DNA of 64,000 nucleotides, taken from positions 1,302,001-1,366,000 of the forward strand of contig OZ244865.1 of the NCBI GenBank assembly GCA_965221075.1. The letters are read 5' to 3'. The translations under genes were made by a program, and so were the position numbers. Under the pieces are notes generated by a model, which worked only from the letters and a program-made list of their open reading frames with translations, was not told the origin of the DNA and made no database searches. Source of the stretch: UBA2970 sp965221075 (GTDB lineage: Bacteria; Verrucomicrobiota; Verrucomicrobiia; Limisphaerales; AAA164-E04). This document shows positions 36,606-44,516 of this stretch, in pieces. Position 1 is the stretch's first letter. The number at the start of each line of letters is the position of its first letter.

Positions 36606-36790
36606 TCGGGGAAATGCGGACAGTTTACCAGGGTAGTTTTCAGACGAAGGAGACTGGCGATGGAAGGACGGTAATACGTGATGGAGTTCAAGCGGCGGGT
36701 TTTACTTAAGTTCCTGTGACGCCTCATCGGCGACGCAAGCTGTGGCCTGCCGCCAGTACGCCAACCAGACCATTTCGAGAGTTTCTGAAC

Positions 36791-36850
36791 ATGTCGCTGA
36801 ACACCATACAGCGGGAATTTGAGCGGGCGGTTTCCGGCAAGGTGCGATTC
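36791..36850 (+). pseudogene. Truncated duplicate of the DUF1828-like gene start
   Basis: The sequence from ATGTCGCTGAACACC through GGCAAGGTGCG nearly matches the first 60 bases of the gene at 38306. It encodes MSLNTIQREFERAVSGKVR and then diverges completely. Only the start is duplicated, so it cannot make a functional protein. It shows that the insert had an internal duplication or a second copy that was lost. Confidence 0.8.
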
Positions 36851-37058
36851 GCCTGTATGCCAACCGGGCGAAATCCTTGGACGGCCTGTAACGCGCCGGG
36901 CGCAACAGTTGTCTGCGGAGGAACTCACGGCCTAGAAGAACACCGTTTTTCGGGATCCGCATTTCCTCAGCGATCTGTTTTCCACCGGGTCGCCCAGTCC
37001 ATCCTCCAGGCGAACTTGCAGAAAGCGACGGGATGGCATGTTGCAAGGAAGTCGAAGC

Positions 37059-37086
37059 CGTTCCTGGAGTAAACGTTCCAGGAACG
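37059..37086. repeat. Perfect inverted repeat in the insert
   Basis: CGTTCCTGGA (37059-37068) and TCCAGGAACG (37077-37086) form a 10-bp perfect stem with loop GTAAACGT. There is no T-run next to it and no gene ends nearby. Confidence 0.65.
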
Positions 37087-37612
37087 CGATAACGAAATGG
37101 AGGGAGTAGCTAAACACGTCGATTTTTTGTTTACCAAACACTTCAAACGCTCGACGATGAGCTCGGCCGTTCCGTCGAAAACTAGGACAAGGGGAACACC
37201 GAAGCCGAAAATTGGCTCCCCGAGGCAACGCCGAGTCACTCAGAAGTGCTTTGGCGCGACTCGGTTGAATATGGAAGGAAAAGTGCCGAAAGTAGGCTAT
37301 ATCGCTTCGAGGGCTTGAGCGTTTGTCCAGTGCCCTGATCCTACTCCGACCCGAAAGCGATATCTCGAAGTCGGAAAGCTGCTTGCCTACCATGAGATCG
37401 ATACAACCGAGCCCGAGTGGTGGTTGAGGTGCTGACGGGGCGACGACAAGCATGAGCAGAACTTGTGCTGTGAAATCACAAGCCTCAACCTGGCATCGGG
37501 GAGCCGTGATTGATCGCAGTCGAGGAACAGGCTGCAGTGATCAGAATCGATCTACTTTCTCCAAATGAACGTCTGGTCGCTTATGAACGCCGCTGCTGTA
37601 ATTGTCTCCATG

Positions 37613-37645
37613 TCGCAACCGGCTGCGCAACGAAGCCGGTTGCGA
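37613..37645. repeat. Perfect 12-bp inverted repeat upstream of the two-gene module
   Basis: TCGCAACCGGCT (37613-37624) and AGCCGGTTGCGA (37634-37645) form a 12-bp perfect stem with a 9-base loop. It lies about 175 bases before the first gene of the DUF6978-like/DUF1828-like pair and could be a regulatory structure or part of an RNA. Confidence 0.65.
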
Positions 37646-37820
37646 GCGAACCCAACCCGGCCCCAGATCGATTGCTACGACACGAAGTGGCCAATGTCCT
37701 AGACTACAGGCTCAATGTCAACAGTGCCATTTCAGAGTTCCTTTTATTGCCTTTACTCGATCGGTCATTACGAAATGAATCTGGCATCTCAGAGAGCCCT
37801 ATGTTATACATGTATGGGTT

Positions 37821-38303
37821 ATGGCGGTAAGGTACACTGATCCAGAGATCGCCACCTTTTTGCAGGAGCGCAAGATTCTCCCTACGGATTGGCAAGCTCG
37901 TGCAAGAATGGCCTCCAAGCTATGCCACAAGGAACAGCAACTAGACGTAGATGGTGCCGACGGAAGCAAGTTCCGCCTCATTCTCAGGCAGAGCACAGTC
38001 AACCTGTTGGACTACTCGGCAATTCTTGCAGTGCTTTTTCCGCGAACGTACCACGTATTTCGACTGCGCCGCCACAATGGTAGGAGTCACCAGCACACGA
38101 ATCGTCTCGAAGGTAGATCCTTCTACGACTTCCACATCCATATGGCAACGGAAAGGTATCAGGAAAACGGATTGCGTGAGGACGCTTACGCAGAACCTAC
38201 GGACCGATACACCACATTCGAGGAGGCCCTGAGCTGTCTCCTCTCCGACGCCCATTTCGACGTGACACCAGGACTCCAACCCTACCTTTTCGAGGGAATC
38301 TAA
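37821..38303 (+). CDS. DUF6978-like protein, first gene of a two-gene module
   Basis: Protein of 160 residues without signal or membrane segment. The central part (SKFRLILRQSTVNLLDYSA, then FRLRRHNGRSHQHTN, then FYDFHIHMATERYQENG) is what I recognise as DUF6978-type sequence, a family of unknown function; the His-rich FHIHMATERYQ stretch could be catalytic or metal-binding, but this is inference. It ends 2 bases before the next gene, so the two form a pair. Base composition is much lower in GC than the backbone, so the pair was probably acquired. A toxin-antitoxin or defence role is possible but not shown. Confidence 0.65.
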   Translation: MAVRYTDPEIATFLQERKILPTDWQARARMASKLCHKEQQLDVDGADGSKFRLILRQSTVNLLDYSAILAVLFPRTYHVFRLRRHNGRSHQHTNRLEGRSFYDFHIHMATERYQENGLREDAYAEPTDRYTTFEEALSCLLSDAHFDVTPGLQPYLFEGI

Positions 38304-38305
38304 TC

Positions 38306-39082
38306 ATGTCGCTGAACACCATACAGCGGGAATTCGAGCGGACGGTTTCCGGCAAGGTGCGTATTTCGAAGGAGGGCATCGACCGTTTCCGGGTGTTCAC
38401 GCCATTTCTGTTCGAAGACGGCGATCATCTCGTCATTCTTCTCAAGAAAGACGGAGCGCGTTGGGTGCTTTCTGACGAGGCCCATACCTACATGCATCTC
38501 ACTTACGATATCGACAGCAAGGATCTGCACCGAGGAACTCGCCAGAAGATCATTTCCAACGCTTTGGCCGCGTTCGGTATCGAGGACAAGGAAGGAGAAC
38601 TGGTTATCGAGGTTCAGGACCAAGGGTACGGCGACGCGCTGTACTCCTTCGTGCAGGGTCTGCTCAAGATTTCAGACGTTTCATTTCTGTCTCGGGAGAG
38701 GATCAGGTCCACGTTCATGGAGGATTTCCAGGACCTGCTGAGCGCGGCGACGCCAGAAGAGCGGCGAACGTTCAACTGGAGCCATTCCGAGCACGATCCC
38801 ACAAGAATGCACACTGTCGATTGCCGAATCAACGGGATGTCCAGGCCGCTCTTCGTGCATGCCCTCGGCAGTGACAGCAAGACGCGGGATGCCACTATCG
38901 CACTGCATCAGTTCGAAAAATGGAATCTGGAATTCCAATCTCTCGCCATTTTCGAAGATCAGGAGGCTATCAATCGGAAAGTGCTAGCGCGGTTCAGCGA
39001 TGTTTGCGAGAAGCAGTTCTCCTGCTTGACCGCGAACCGCGATAGGATCGTACGGTTCTTGGAGGCAAGCATTTCGAGATGA
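38306..39082 (+). CDS. DUF1828/DUF1829-like protein, second gene of the module
   Basis: Protein of 258 residues. The N-terminal half (DRFRVFTPFLFEDGDHLVIL, then GARWVLSDEAHTYMHL) matches the DUF1828 pattern, and the C-terminal half (LFVHALGSDSKTRDATIALH) the DUF1829 pattern. Function is unknown; such proteins occur in mobile and defence-rich regions. It starts 2 bases after the DUF6978-like gene. A truncated copy of its first 20 codons lies at 36791. It ends about 34 bases before the right copy of the flanking direct repeat. Confidence 0.7.
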   Translation: MSLNTIQREFERTVSGKVRISKEGIDRFRVFTPFLFEDGDHLVILLKKDGARWVLSDEAHTYMHLTYDIDSKDLHRGTRQKIISNALAAFGIEDKEGELVIEVQDQGYGDALYSFVQGLLKISDVSFLSRERIRSTFMEDFQDLLSAATPEERRTFNWSHSEHDPTRMHTVDCRINGMSRPLFVHALGSDSKTRDATIALHQFEKWNLEFQSLAIFEDQEAINRKVLARFSDVCEKQFSCLTANRDRIVRFLEASISR

Positions 39083-39115
39083 CGCCAGTGACAACTCGCT
39101 ATGGCTTGAGGCGGC

Positions 39116-39409
39116 ATGGTGGCCGTCTCATGCCGACGTTGACGGCCTCACGGCCTGACGGCCCTTGTGTGGGAGAGCGACAGGCGGAACCCCGGCTTCC
39201 TCAGCGACGCCCTGGACATCGTCCCCGGCATGGATCCCATGGTCCAGGGGCTGTTGGAGTCCTTCATGTCGATGATCGGTTTCGCCGAGCTGCCTTCCAT
39301 CGAGGCGGTGGCCAAGCACTTCCCTTTCACCGCGGCCTCGGACAGCAGCGACGCCGACTTCCTCAGCGTCCGCGTCTACTCTCCGTTTCCGCCGGAACTG
39401 GCCCAGTAG
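39116..39409 (+). pseudogene. Remnant 3' end of a paralogous lipoprotein gene
   Basis: It encodes a segment aligning with the last 96 or so residues of the intact lipoprotein at 34479-36407, for example NPGFLSDALDIVPGMDPMVQ and VYSPFPPELAQ before the same TAG. An in-frame TGA at 39140-39142 and the 8-base tandem units break the upstream part. All the 5' portion, including signal and lipobox, is missing, so no secreted product is expected. Confidence 0.8.
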
Positions 39410-39600
39410 CTGGCGCTCCCGCTCAGGCGGGGGGCAGGTAGTCCCCCTCGGGCTCCTGCTGGGTCAGGCAGTGGAAGGAACCGTAGCCCCAGATGAATTC
39501 GGTGGCGTCGAGGGCGACCACCTTCCGGCCTGGGAACAGCCGGGCCAGGACGCTCTGCGCCCGGGAGTCCTCCGGATCCCCGAATGCGGGCACGACGACC
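39116..39600 (+). repeat. Direct repeat, right copy (lipoprotein tail + deiminase tail)
   Basis: Homologous to 36120-36605. Here the lipoprotein tail is the degenerate half and the deiminase end is part of an intact gene, the reverse of the left copy. Near its left end is a triple tandem 8-base unit, ACGGCCTC, ACGGCCTG, ACGGCCCT (39142-39165). Confidence 0.8.
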
Positions 39601-40454
39601 CTCTTGTTGGCGATGTAGAAGTTGGCGTAGCTGGCGGGCAGGCGCTCTCCTTCCTGGACCACCGGCCCCGGCATGGGCAGCGGGACGATCTCCAGTCCGT
39701 GCCTTCGGGCGTGGCGGCGCAGCTGCCGCATGTTCTCTGCAAGGATTGAGTGGTTGGGATCGGCCGGATCGGCTTCCTCGGGAGCGACCACGGCGCCGGC
39801 CGACACGAAGCGGGCAATGTTGTCGACGTGCCCGTCGGTGTCGTCTCCGCACAGTCCGCCCCCCTCCAGCCACAGGACGCTCCTCACGCCCAGATGGCGC
39901 CGGAGGTGCCTCTCGATCTCCCGGAGCGGCATGCCGGGATTGCGGACCGGAAGGCAGCTGCGGGTGGTCAGCAGCAGTCCCTGGCCGTTTACGTCGATGG
40001 AGCCGCCCTCCAGCACCATGCCGGGACGCAGGCGCCGGCATCCGCGCAGCCGGGCGACGAGGCCCGGGATGGCGTCGTCCCGGTCGAAGGGACGGTACTT
40101 TCCTCCCCAGGCGTCGTAGTCCCAGTCGGTCACCGCCACCCGGCCCCCGGAATCCCGGACGAAGATCGGGCCGTGGTCCCGGCACCAGGGCTCGTCGGTG
40201 GGATGGTGGTGGTAGTCGACCCTTCCGGCTCCCTCCAGGGCCTTCCGGGCTTCCCTCTCCATCTCCGGACCGGCCACGTTCAGGAAGATCCTCTCCCCTT
40301 CGGCCAGGACGTGAACCAGCCGGCGGTAGTGCGAATGGATGGCGGGGAATCGCCCGGGAAAGCTGATGCAGCCGGGCCTCGGCCAGGACAGCCAGGTGCC
40401 GCGGTGCGGCTCCCATTCGGCCGGCATGCGGAATGCCTCCTGCTGTGTGGCCAT
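39423..40454 (-). CDS. Agmatine deiminase / peptidyl-arginine deiminase-like protein
   Basis: Guanidine-modifying enzyme of about 343 residues that would convert agmatine to N-carbamoylputrescine. Motifs: MPAEWEPHRGTWLSWP at the N-terminus, DEPWCRDHGPIFV (substrate Asp), VLEGGSIDVNGQGLLLTT, GDDTDGHVDN and the nucleophile in FHCLTQQEP (Cys near 329). The family usually has GGGN before IHC; here it is GYGSFHC, so this is a divergent member. A 3' remnant of a second copy lies at 36421-36605. Its 5' end faces the HtrA-type gene, so the two probably share a divergent promoter region. Confidence 0.85.
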   Translation of the reverse strand: MATQQEAFRMPAEWEPHRGTWLSWPRPGCISFPGRFPAIHSHYRRLVHVLAEGERIFLNVAGPEMEREARKALEGAGRVDYHHHPTDEPWCRDHGPIFVRDSGGRVAVTDWDYDAWGGKYRPFDRDDAIPGLVARLRGCRRLRPGMVLEGGSIDVNGQGLLLTTRSCLPVRNPGMPLREIERHLRRHLGVRSVLWLEGGGLCGDDTDGHVDNIARFVSAGAVVAPEEADPADPNHSILAENMRQLRRHARRHGLEIVPLPMPGPVVQEGERLPASYANFYIANKRVVVPAFGDPEDSRAQSVLARLFPGRKVVALDATEFIWGYGSFHCLTQQEPEGDYLPPA

Positions 40455-40574
40455 GGAGCGTTGTGCCAAGGGGGCGCCATGCTGGCCCAGGAACGGGGAG
40501 CGGGAAAGAGCGAAAGGGCGGGCGGATCCCGCCGGCTTGAATCCCTGCCAGTGGAGTCCTATAGATCCCCTGCC

Positions 40575-41903
40575 ATGAGAGGTGGAGCTGTCGGCCTGGC
40601 TTGGGCGTCCGTCCTTCTGGCGGGGCTGCATGCGGAGAGCCCGCGCCGGGATGCGGTGGTAGAGGTGGTGGAGCGGGTCCTGCCCTCGGTGGTGGCCATC
40701 AAGACCGAGGTGCTGGTCGAGAGCCGGGACTTCTTCTCCGAGATCTTCCGGGATTTCTACGGGCCCCACTTCCGGCAGGTGCGCCCGGACTACAGCCTGG
40801 GATCCGGGGTGTTCGTCGACCGCGAGGGCTTCGTCCTGACCAACGCCCACGTGGTCCGCCGGGCCAACCGCATCCTGGTGGTCCTTCACGACGGCAGGCA
40901 GTACGAGGCCGACGTATTCGATCAGAACCTGGGCTCGGACGTGGCCCTGCTCCGGGTGAGGTCCCAGGGCGGCGAGACTTTCCCCGCCATACAGCTGGCC
41001 ACCCCCCGGGATCTGCTGCTGGGCGAGACGGTGGTGGCGCTGGGCAACCCCTTCGGCCTGGGCAGCTCCATCAGCAAGGGGATCCTCAGCTCCCTGGCCC
41101 GGCGTCCCGAGGTGGAGGGGGAGATGCTCGACATGGCCGACTGGCTGCAGACCGACGCCGCCATCAATCCGGGCAACAGCGGGGGGCCCCTGGTGAACCT
41201 GGAGGGGGAGATGATCGGGCTCAACGTGGCGGTGTACCGCGAGGGGCAGGGCATCGGATTCGCCATTCCGGTGCAGCGGATCATCGAGTCCCTCTCGGGC
41301 ATCTTCGAGTCCGGCAGCGGGATCTGGTACGGGGCGGTGGTGGAGCCCGACGGGACCTCGCTGGTGGTGGCCCGTGTCCGCAGCGGCTCTCCCGCCGACA
41401 AGGGGGGGCTGGAGGAGGGGGATCGCATCCTGTCCATCGAGGGACGGGACTCGGACACCCTGATCGACTACCTGCAGATCCTCTCGGGCCTGAGGGGCAG
41501 CCGGGCCTCCATGAAGGTGCAGCGGGGCGGGAGCGAGCTGGATCTGGAGGTCGAGATCCTTCCCGAGGAGGAGTTCTTCAACGCCGATCTGATCTGGGAG
41601 CGCACCGGCATGTACCTGGGGGTTCCGGATCCCAGTCTGCGCCGCTTCTTCCGCATGCGGAGCCCGGGAGGCCTGATCCTGGAGGATGTCCGGCCCGGCA
41701 GCCCCGCCGATCGGGCGGGGCTCGTGGACGGCGGAATCCTCGTCTCGATCAACGGACGGAGGACGGATTCCCTGGTCCAGGTGGCCAAGCAGGTGGACGG
41801 GACGGACGAGGGGGAGGTCCTGGAGCTGAGGCTGCTGTACCGCGACAGGCTGGGAAGGGTGGGCTCGGTCTTCAAGAAGCTCCTTCCCGGGCCAGGGGGC
41901 TGA
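40575..41903 (+). CDS. HtrA/DegP-type serine protease with two PDZ domains
   Basis: Periplasmic S1C protease of about 442 residues. A short signal peptide precedes the trypsin-like domain with catalytic His92 (TNAHVV), Asp122 (SDVALLRV) and Ser202 (NPGNSGGPLVN). Two PDZ domains follow (about 255-345 and 350-440, with SGSPADKGGLEEGDRI and PGSPADRAGLVDGGI). It would remove damaged envelope proteins. Its 3' end overlaps the convergent Nudix gene by 32 bases. All catalytic residues are intact. Confidence 0.93.
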   Translation: MRGGAVGLAWASVLLAGLHAESPRRDAVVEVVERVLPSVVAIKTEVLVESRDFFSEIFRDFYGPHFRQVRPDYSLGSGVFVDREGFVLTNAHVVRRANRILVVLHDGRQYEADVFDQNLGSDVALLRVRSQGGETFPAIQLATPRDLLLGETVVALGNPFGLGSSISKGILSSLARRPEVEGEMLDMADWLQTDAAINPGNSGGPLVNLEGEMIGLNVAVYREGQGIGFAIPVQRIIESLSGIFESGSGIWYGAVVEPDGTSLVVARVRSGSPADKGGLEEGDRILSIEGRDSDTLIDYLQILSGLRGSRASMKVQRGGSELDLEVEILPEEEFFNADLIWERTGMYLGVPDPSLRRFFRMRSPGGLILEDVRPGSPADRAGLVDGGILVSINGRRTDSLVQVAKQVDGTDEGEVLELRLLYRDRLGRVGSVFKKLLPGPGG

Positions 41904-42456
41904 ACTCCAGATGGTGGAAGGCGGCGATCACCAGGGCGTGGGAGATGGCGCCCTGGGCGATGGCCGATCGCACCTGCCGCAGGTCCATCAGGCGGGTGGC
42001 GATGTCCTCCCCCTGGTCGGGCGAGGGCCTGCGGGCGAGGGCGCAATCCTCCACCAGCACCGTGTAGCAGTTGTTGTCAAGGAACGCGGGATTGGGGCGG
42101 ACCGAGCCGATCACCCGTCCCCTGGAGCCCTCGTATCCGGTCTCCTCCCGCAGCTCCCGGATCCCGGCGGCCACCGGATCGGGATCGGCCGGGTCGATGG
42201 CTCCGCCGGGGATCTCCAGCTCCACCGCGCCGCTTCCGTGCCGGAACTGCCGGATCATCACCAGGGCGCCCCTGCGGGTGCGGGCGACGACGTTCACCCA
42301 GTCGCGGCTCTCGAGCACGTAGAAGTCCAGATCCCGGCCGGTGCGGGGCGAGGTCCGGGTGTCCACCCGCAGGCTGAAGATGGGGAAGGTCCCCAGGCGC
42401 CGGGAGCGGCGGGTGGGCCAGGGGGCGATGCCGGGCTCTTCCTCCGGGGCGGCCAT
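41872..42456 (-). CDS. Nudix hydrolase (ADP-ribose pyrophosphatase-like)
   Basis: Protein of 194 residues. The Nudix box runs from Gly84 to Tyr108 (PGGAIDPADPDPVAAGIREL then REETGY); the core REXXEE metal-binding Glu residues are present, while the usual early Glu is Asp. The surrounding pattern VVARTRRGALVMIRQFRHG fits ADP-sugar pyrophosphatases. It is encoded 10 bases after the cyclophilin gene on the same strand and overlaps the HtrA-type gene at its 3' end. The substrate cannot be fixed from sequence. Confidence 0.88.
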   Translation of the reverse strand: MAAPEEEPGIAPWPTRRSRRLGTFPIFSLRVDTRTSPRTGRDLDFYVLESRDWVNVVARTRRGALVMIRQFRHGSGAVELEIPGGAIDPADPDPVAAGIRELREETGYEGSRGRVIGSVRPNPAFLDNNCYTVLVEDCALARRPSPDQGEDIATRLMDLRQVRSAIAQGAISHALVIAAFHHLEFSPLAREGAS

Positions 42457-42466
42457 CCGGCTCTCT

Positions 42467-42985
42467 TCAGGCCAGGGCCGTCTCCACGATGCGGATGGAG
42501 CGGATCCCCATGCGCTCCACCGGAGAGCTCCTCTCCCCTCCGGCCGCCTCCCGGGTGGCGGTGGCGCCGATGGCCTCCAGCGCCTCGTCGCCGGACACCA
42601 GCTCCCCGAAGGCGGTGTACTTCCCGTCCAGGAACCCGGAGGCGGCCAGGCAGATGAAGAACTGGCTTCCGGCCGAGTCGGGATCCTGGGAGCGGGCCAT
42701 GGAGATCACGCCGCGCACATGGGGACGTCGGCTGAACTCGGCGGGGATGGTGTAGCCCGGTCCGCCGGTTCCGATCCGGGAGTTGCCGGGATCCCGGCTG
42801 AGGGGATCGCCGCCCTGGATCATGAAGTCCTTGACCACCCGGTGGAAGGCGGTCCCGTCGTAGAAGCCCTGGCGGGACAGCTTCTTGAAGTTCTCCACGG
42901 TCCGGGGAGCCACGTCGGGCCAGAAGCGTACGGTCATGCTCCCGTGCACGGTGTCGATGACGGCCATCTCCTCGGATCCCTCCAT
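42467..42985 (-). CDS. ppiB: Cyclophilin-type peptidyl-prolyl isomerase
   Basis: Catalyses cis-trans isomerisation of proline peptide bonds. The 172 residues show the cyclophilin active-site pattern FHRVVKDFMIQGGDP, GVISMARSQDPDSAGSQFF and FGELVSGDEALEAI. No signal peptide is seen, so it is probably cytoplasmic (PpiB type). It is 10 bases upstream of the Nudix gene, likely co-transcribed. The IS630-like element lies just 5' of it and may affect its promoter. Confidence 0.93.
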   Translation of the reverse strand: MEGSEEMAVIDTVHGSMTVRFWPDVAPRTVENFKKLSRQGFYDGTAFHRVVKDFMIQGGDPLSRDPGNSRIGTGGPGYTIPAEFSRRPHVRGVISMARSQDPDSAGSQFFICLAASGFLDGKYTAFGELVSGDEALEAIGATATREAAGGERSSPVERMGIRSIRIVETALA

Positions 42986-43032
42986 GGGGAGGGATGGAAC
43001 GAGGAATCTGCGGGCATGGCAAGAGATTCGTG

Positions 43033-43045
43033 CTAGTGTCCTGTG
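43033..43045 (+). repeat. Left terminal inverted repeat of the IS630-like element
   Basis: CTAGTGTCCTGTG, complementary to 46319-46331. It includes the TA target dinucleotide. Confidence 0.85.
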
Positions 43046-43114
43046 TGTAATAAGTATAGATCAATGGCGGTTTTCATGGTACAGTCCAGTTCGGCGCATA
43101 CCAGCGCATTGATT

Positions 43115-44010
43115 ATGGGACGACCGATCACGATTCTGGAGCTCTCGGCAGACCAGGAAGCGGAGCTCAACCGGCGTGTGCGTGCTTTCACCACACCGGC
43201 ACGAGATCTCCTGCGTGCACGCATCGTGCTGCTGCGAGCAGGAGGAAAGAGTCAGAGAGATGTGGCCAAAGAGGTGGGAACCTCGCAGCAGACTGTGTGC
43301 AAGTGGACGCAGCGCTTCGCCAAGGAGGGGCTCGATGGCCTGGTGGATCGCGAGGGCCGGGGCGTCAAGCCGAGCATTCCCCGGGAAGTGGTCGAGAAGG
43401 TGATCGAGCTGGCGGGCCAGCGTGCGCCAGGCATCAAGCGGCGCAGCACCCGGACCACGGCGGCCGAAGTCGGCATCTCGGCCTCCAGCGTCAGCAGCAT
43501 CTGGCGGGCACACGGCCTCAAGCCCCATCTCAAGCGCAACTTCAAGCTCTCCAACGATCCCGAGTTCGAGGAGAAGTTCCGGGATGTCGTGGGCCTGTAC
43601 CTGGATCCGCCGGAGAAAGCCGTGGTGTACTGCTCCGACGAGCAGTCGCAGATCCAGGCGCTGCAACGCACGCAGCCGGGCCTGCCGCTGGGCATGGGGC
43701 ACATCCGCACCCAGACGCACGACTACTACCGGCACGGCACGATCACGCTCTTTGCGGCGATGAACTACCTGGACGGCAAGCTGATCCAGCGTCTGGAAAG
43801 CAGGCACACGCACGTGGAGTGGCTGCGCTTCCTCAAGCAGATCGACCGAGAAACCCCCGACGGGCTGGCCATCCACATCATCGCCGACAACTACGCTACG
43901 CACAAGCACGCCAAGGTCAGGGCCTGGCTGGCCAAGCATCCGAGGATCACGATGCACTTCACTCCGACATCGAGCTCCTGGCTCAACATGGTCGAGCGGT
44001 TCTTTGCCAG
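43115..44010 (+). pseudogene. IS630-family transposase, N-terminal part (disrupted)
   Basis: An N-terminal helix-turn-helix (GGKSQRDVAKEVGTSQQTVC) is followed by the DDE domain with CSDEQSQIQALQR (first Asp), HIIADNYATHKH (second Asp) and WLNMVERFFA (Glu). Reading stops right after FFA because a second element is inserted there; the frame runs into an unrelated TAG at 44021. The chosen start MGRPITILELS gives the usual family N-terminus; ATGs at 43064 and 43076 are alternatives. The protein is inactive unless the insert is removed. Confidence 0.9.
43998..44008 (+). repeat. Target-site duplication, left copy
   Basis: GGTTCTTTGCC, identical to 46101-46111. It is an 11-bp direct repeat made by insertion of the IS4-type element. 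Confidence 0.92.
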
Positions 44011-44023
44011 CAGTTCCCACTAG

Positions 44024-44516
44024 AGCACAAAAGCCCTTTGTTTTCGCGACATTCTCGAAAGCCCATTCGCGGACTCGGGATACGCTCGGGAGGCCAATGC
44101 GCCCGTAGGAGGACTCCCTGCTCCGGTTTGCCGGAACAGGGCAGCCCCCCAACGTGTTTCTCGCCCATTCCAGCCACTATCCGGTCCCATCGCCTGGAGG
44201 AATGGTCGTCGAACGCTGGGTGTGGGGTGGGAAACGGACCATTTCATCGCCAGTTGCCTCCATGTTCTGGCAGCAGGAAGAGGGTGTGGCAAAATGACGC
44301 ATGCGGGATCATGTGGCATGATGTTCGACGCATCGTGGCTTCGAGATCGTAAAAACTTGATTCCAGCCGAGAGTGTGGCAGGGTAGACGAGTCGTAGACC
44401 ATTCGAGAAGTTGTACCGTAGGACCTGGCTGCAAGGCCAGGTGGCGTATCCAAGCACGCAACTGAGGGCCGGATGTTCAAGCCCTGGCCTTTCCACGGTC
44501 GAATTTCAGGACTGAA
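44024..44516. other. Long non-coding leader of the IS4-type element
   Basis: No credible gene was seen in this stretch. It contains a hairpin, CCTGGC-TGCAAG-GCCAGG, near 44425 and the transposase promoter must be here. Its length suggests regulatory or transposase-binding sequences, but no specific site was recognised. Confidence 0.4.

Larger units (their letters stand above)
36609..37820. other. Gene-free part of the lower-GC insert
   Basis: No convincing gene was found in this 1.2-kb stretch. Several open frames of 60-170 codons exist on both strands, but none shows a recognisable motif. It holds a truncated copy of the start of the 38306 gene (36791-36850) and two perfect hairpins (37059-37086 and 37613-37645). 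Visible base composition is much less GC-rich than the backbone. It may be decayed coding sequence or may carry a non-coding RNA. Confidence 0.5.

Noticed and set aside
36932..37453. Minus-strand frame of 173 codons in the island
   Set aside because: No recognisable motif, no start context, and a competing frame of similar quality overlaps it. It could be decayed coding sequence, so it is kept only as part of the gene-free region.
37510..37830. Plus-strand frame of 106 codons before the two-gene module
   Set aside because: It overlaps a strong hairpin and the next gene's start, and shows no family features.
44020..44496. Minus-strand frame in the leader of the IS4-type element, as a possible passenger gene
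   Set aside because: Its sequence has no motif or periodicity of a real protein, and it starts from the element's terminal repeat.
44400..44500. tRNA-like folding in the IS4-type leader
   Set aside because: There is a short hairpin, but no T-loop, acceptor stem or anticodon arm could be aligned to a tRNA.
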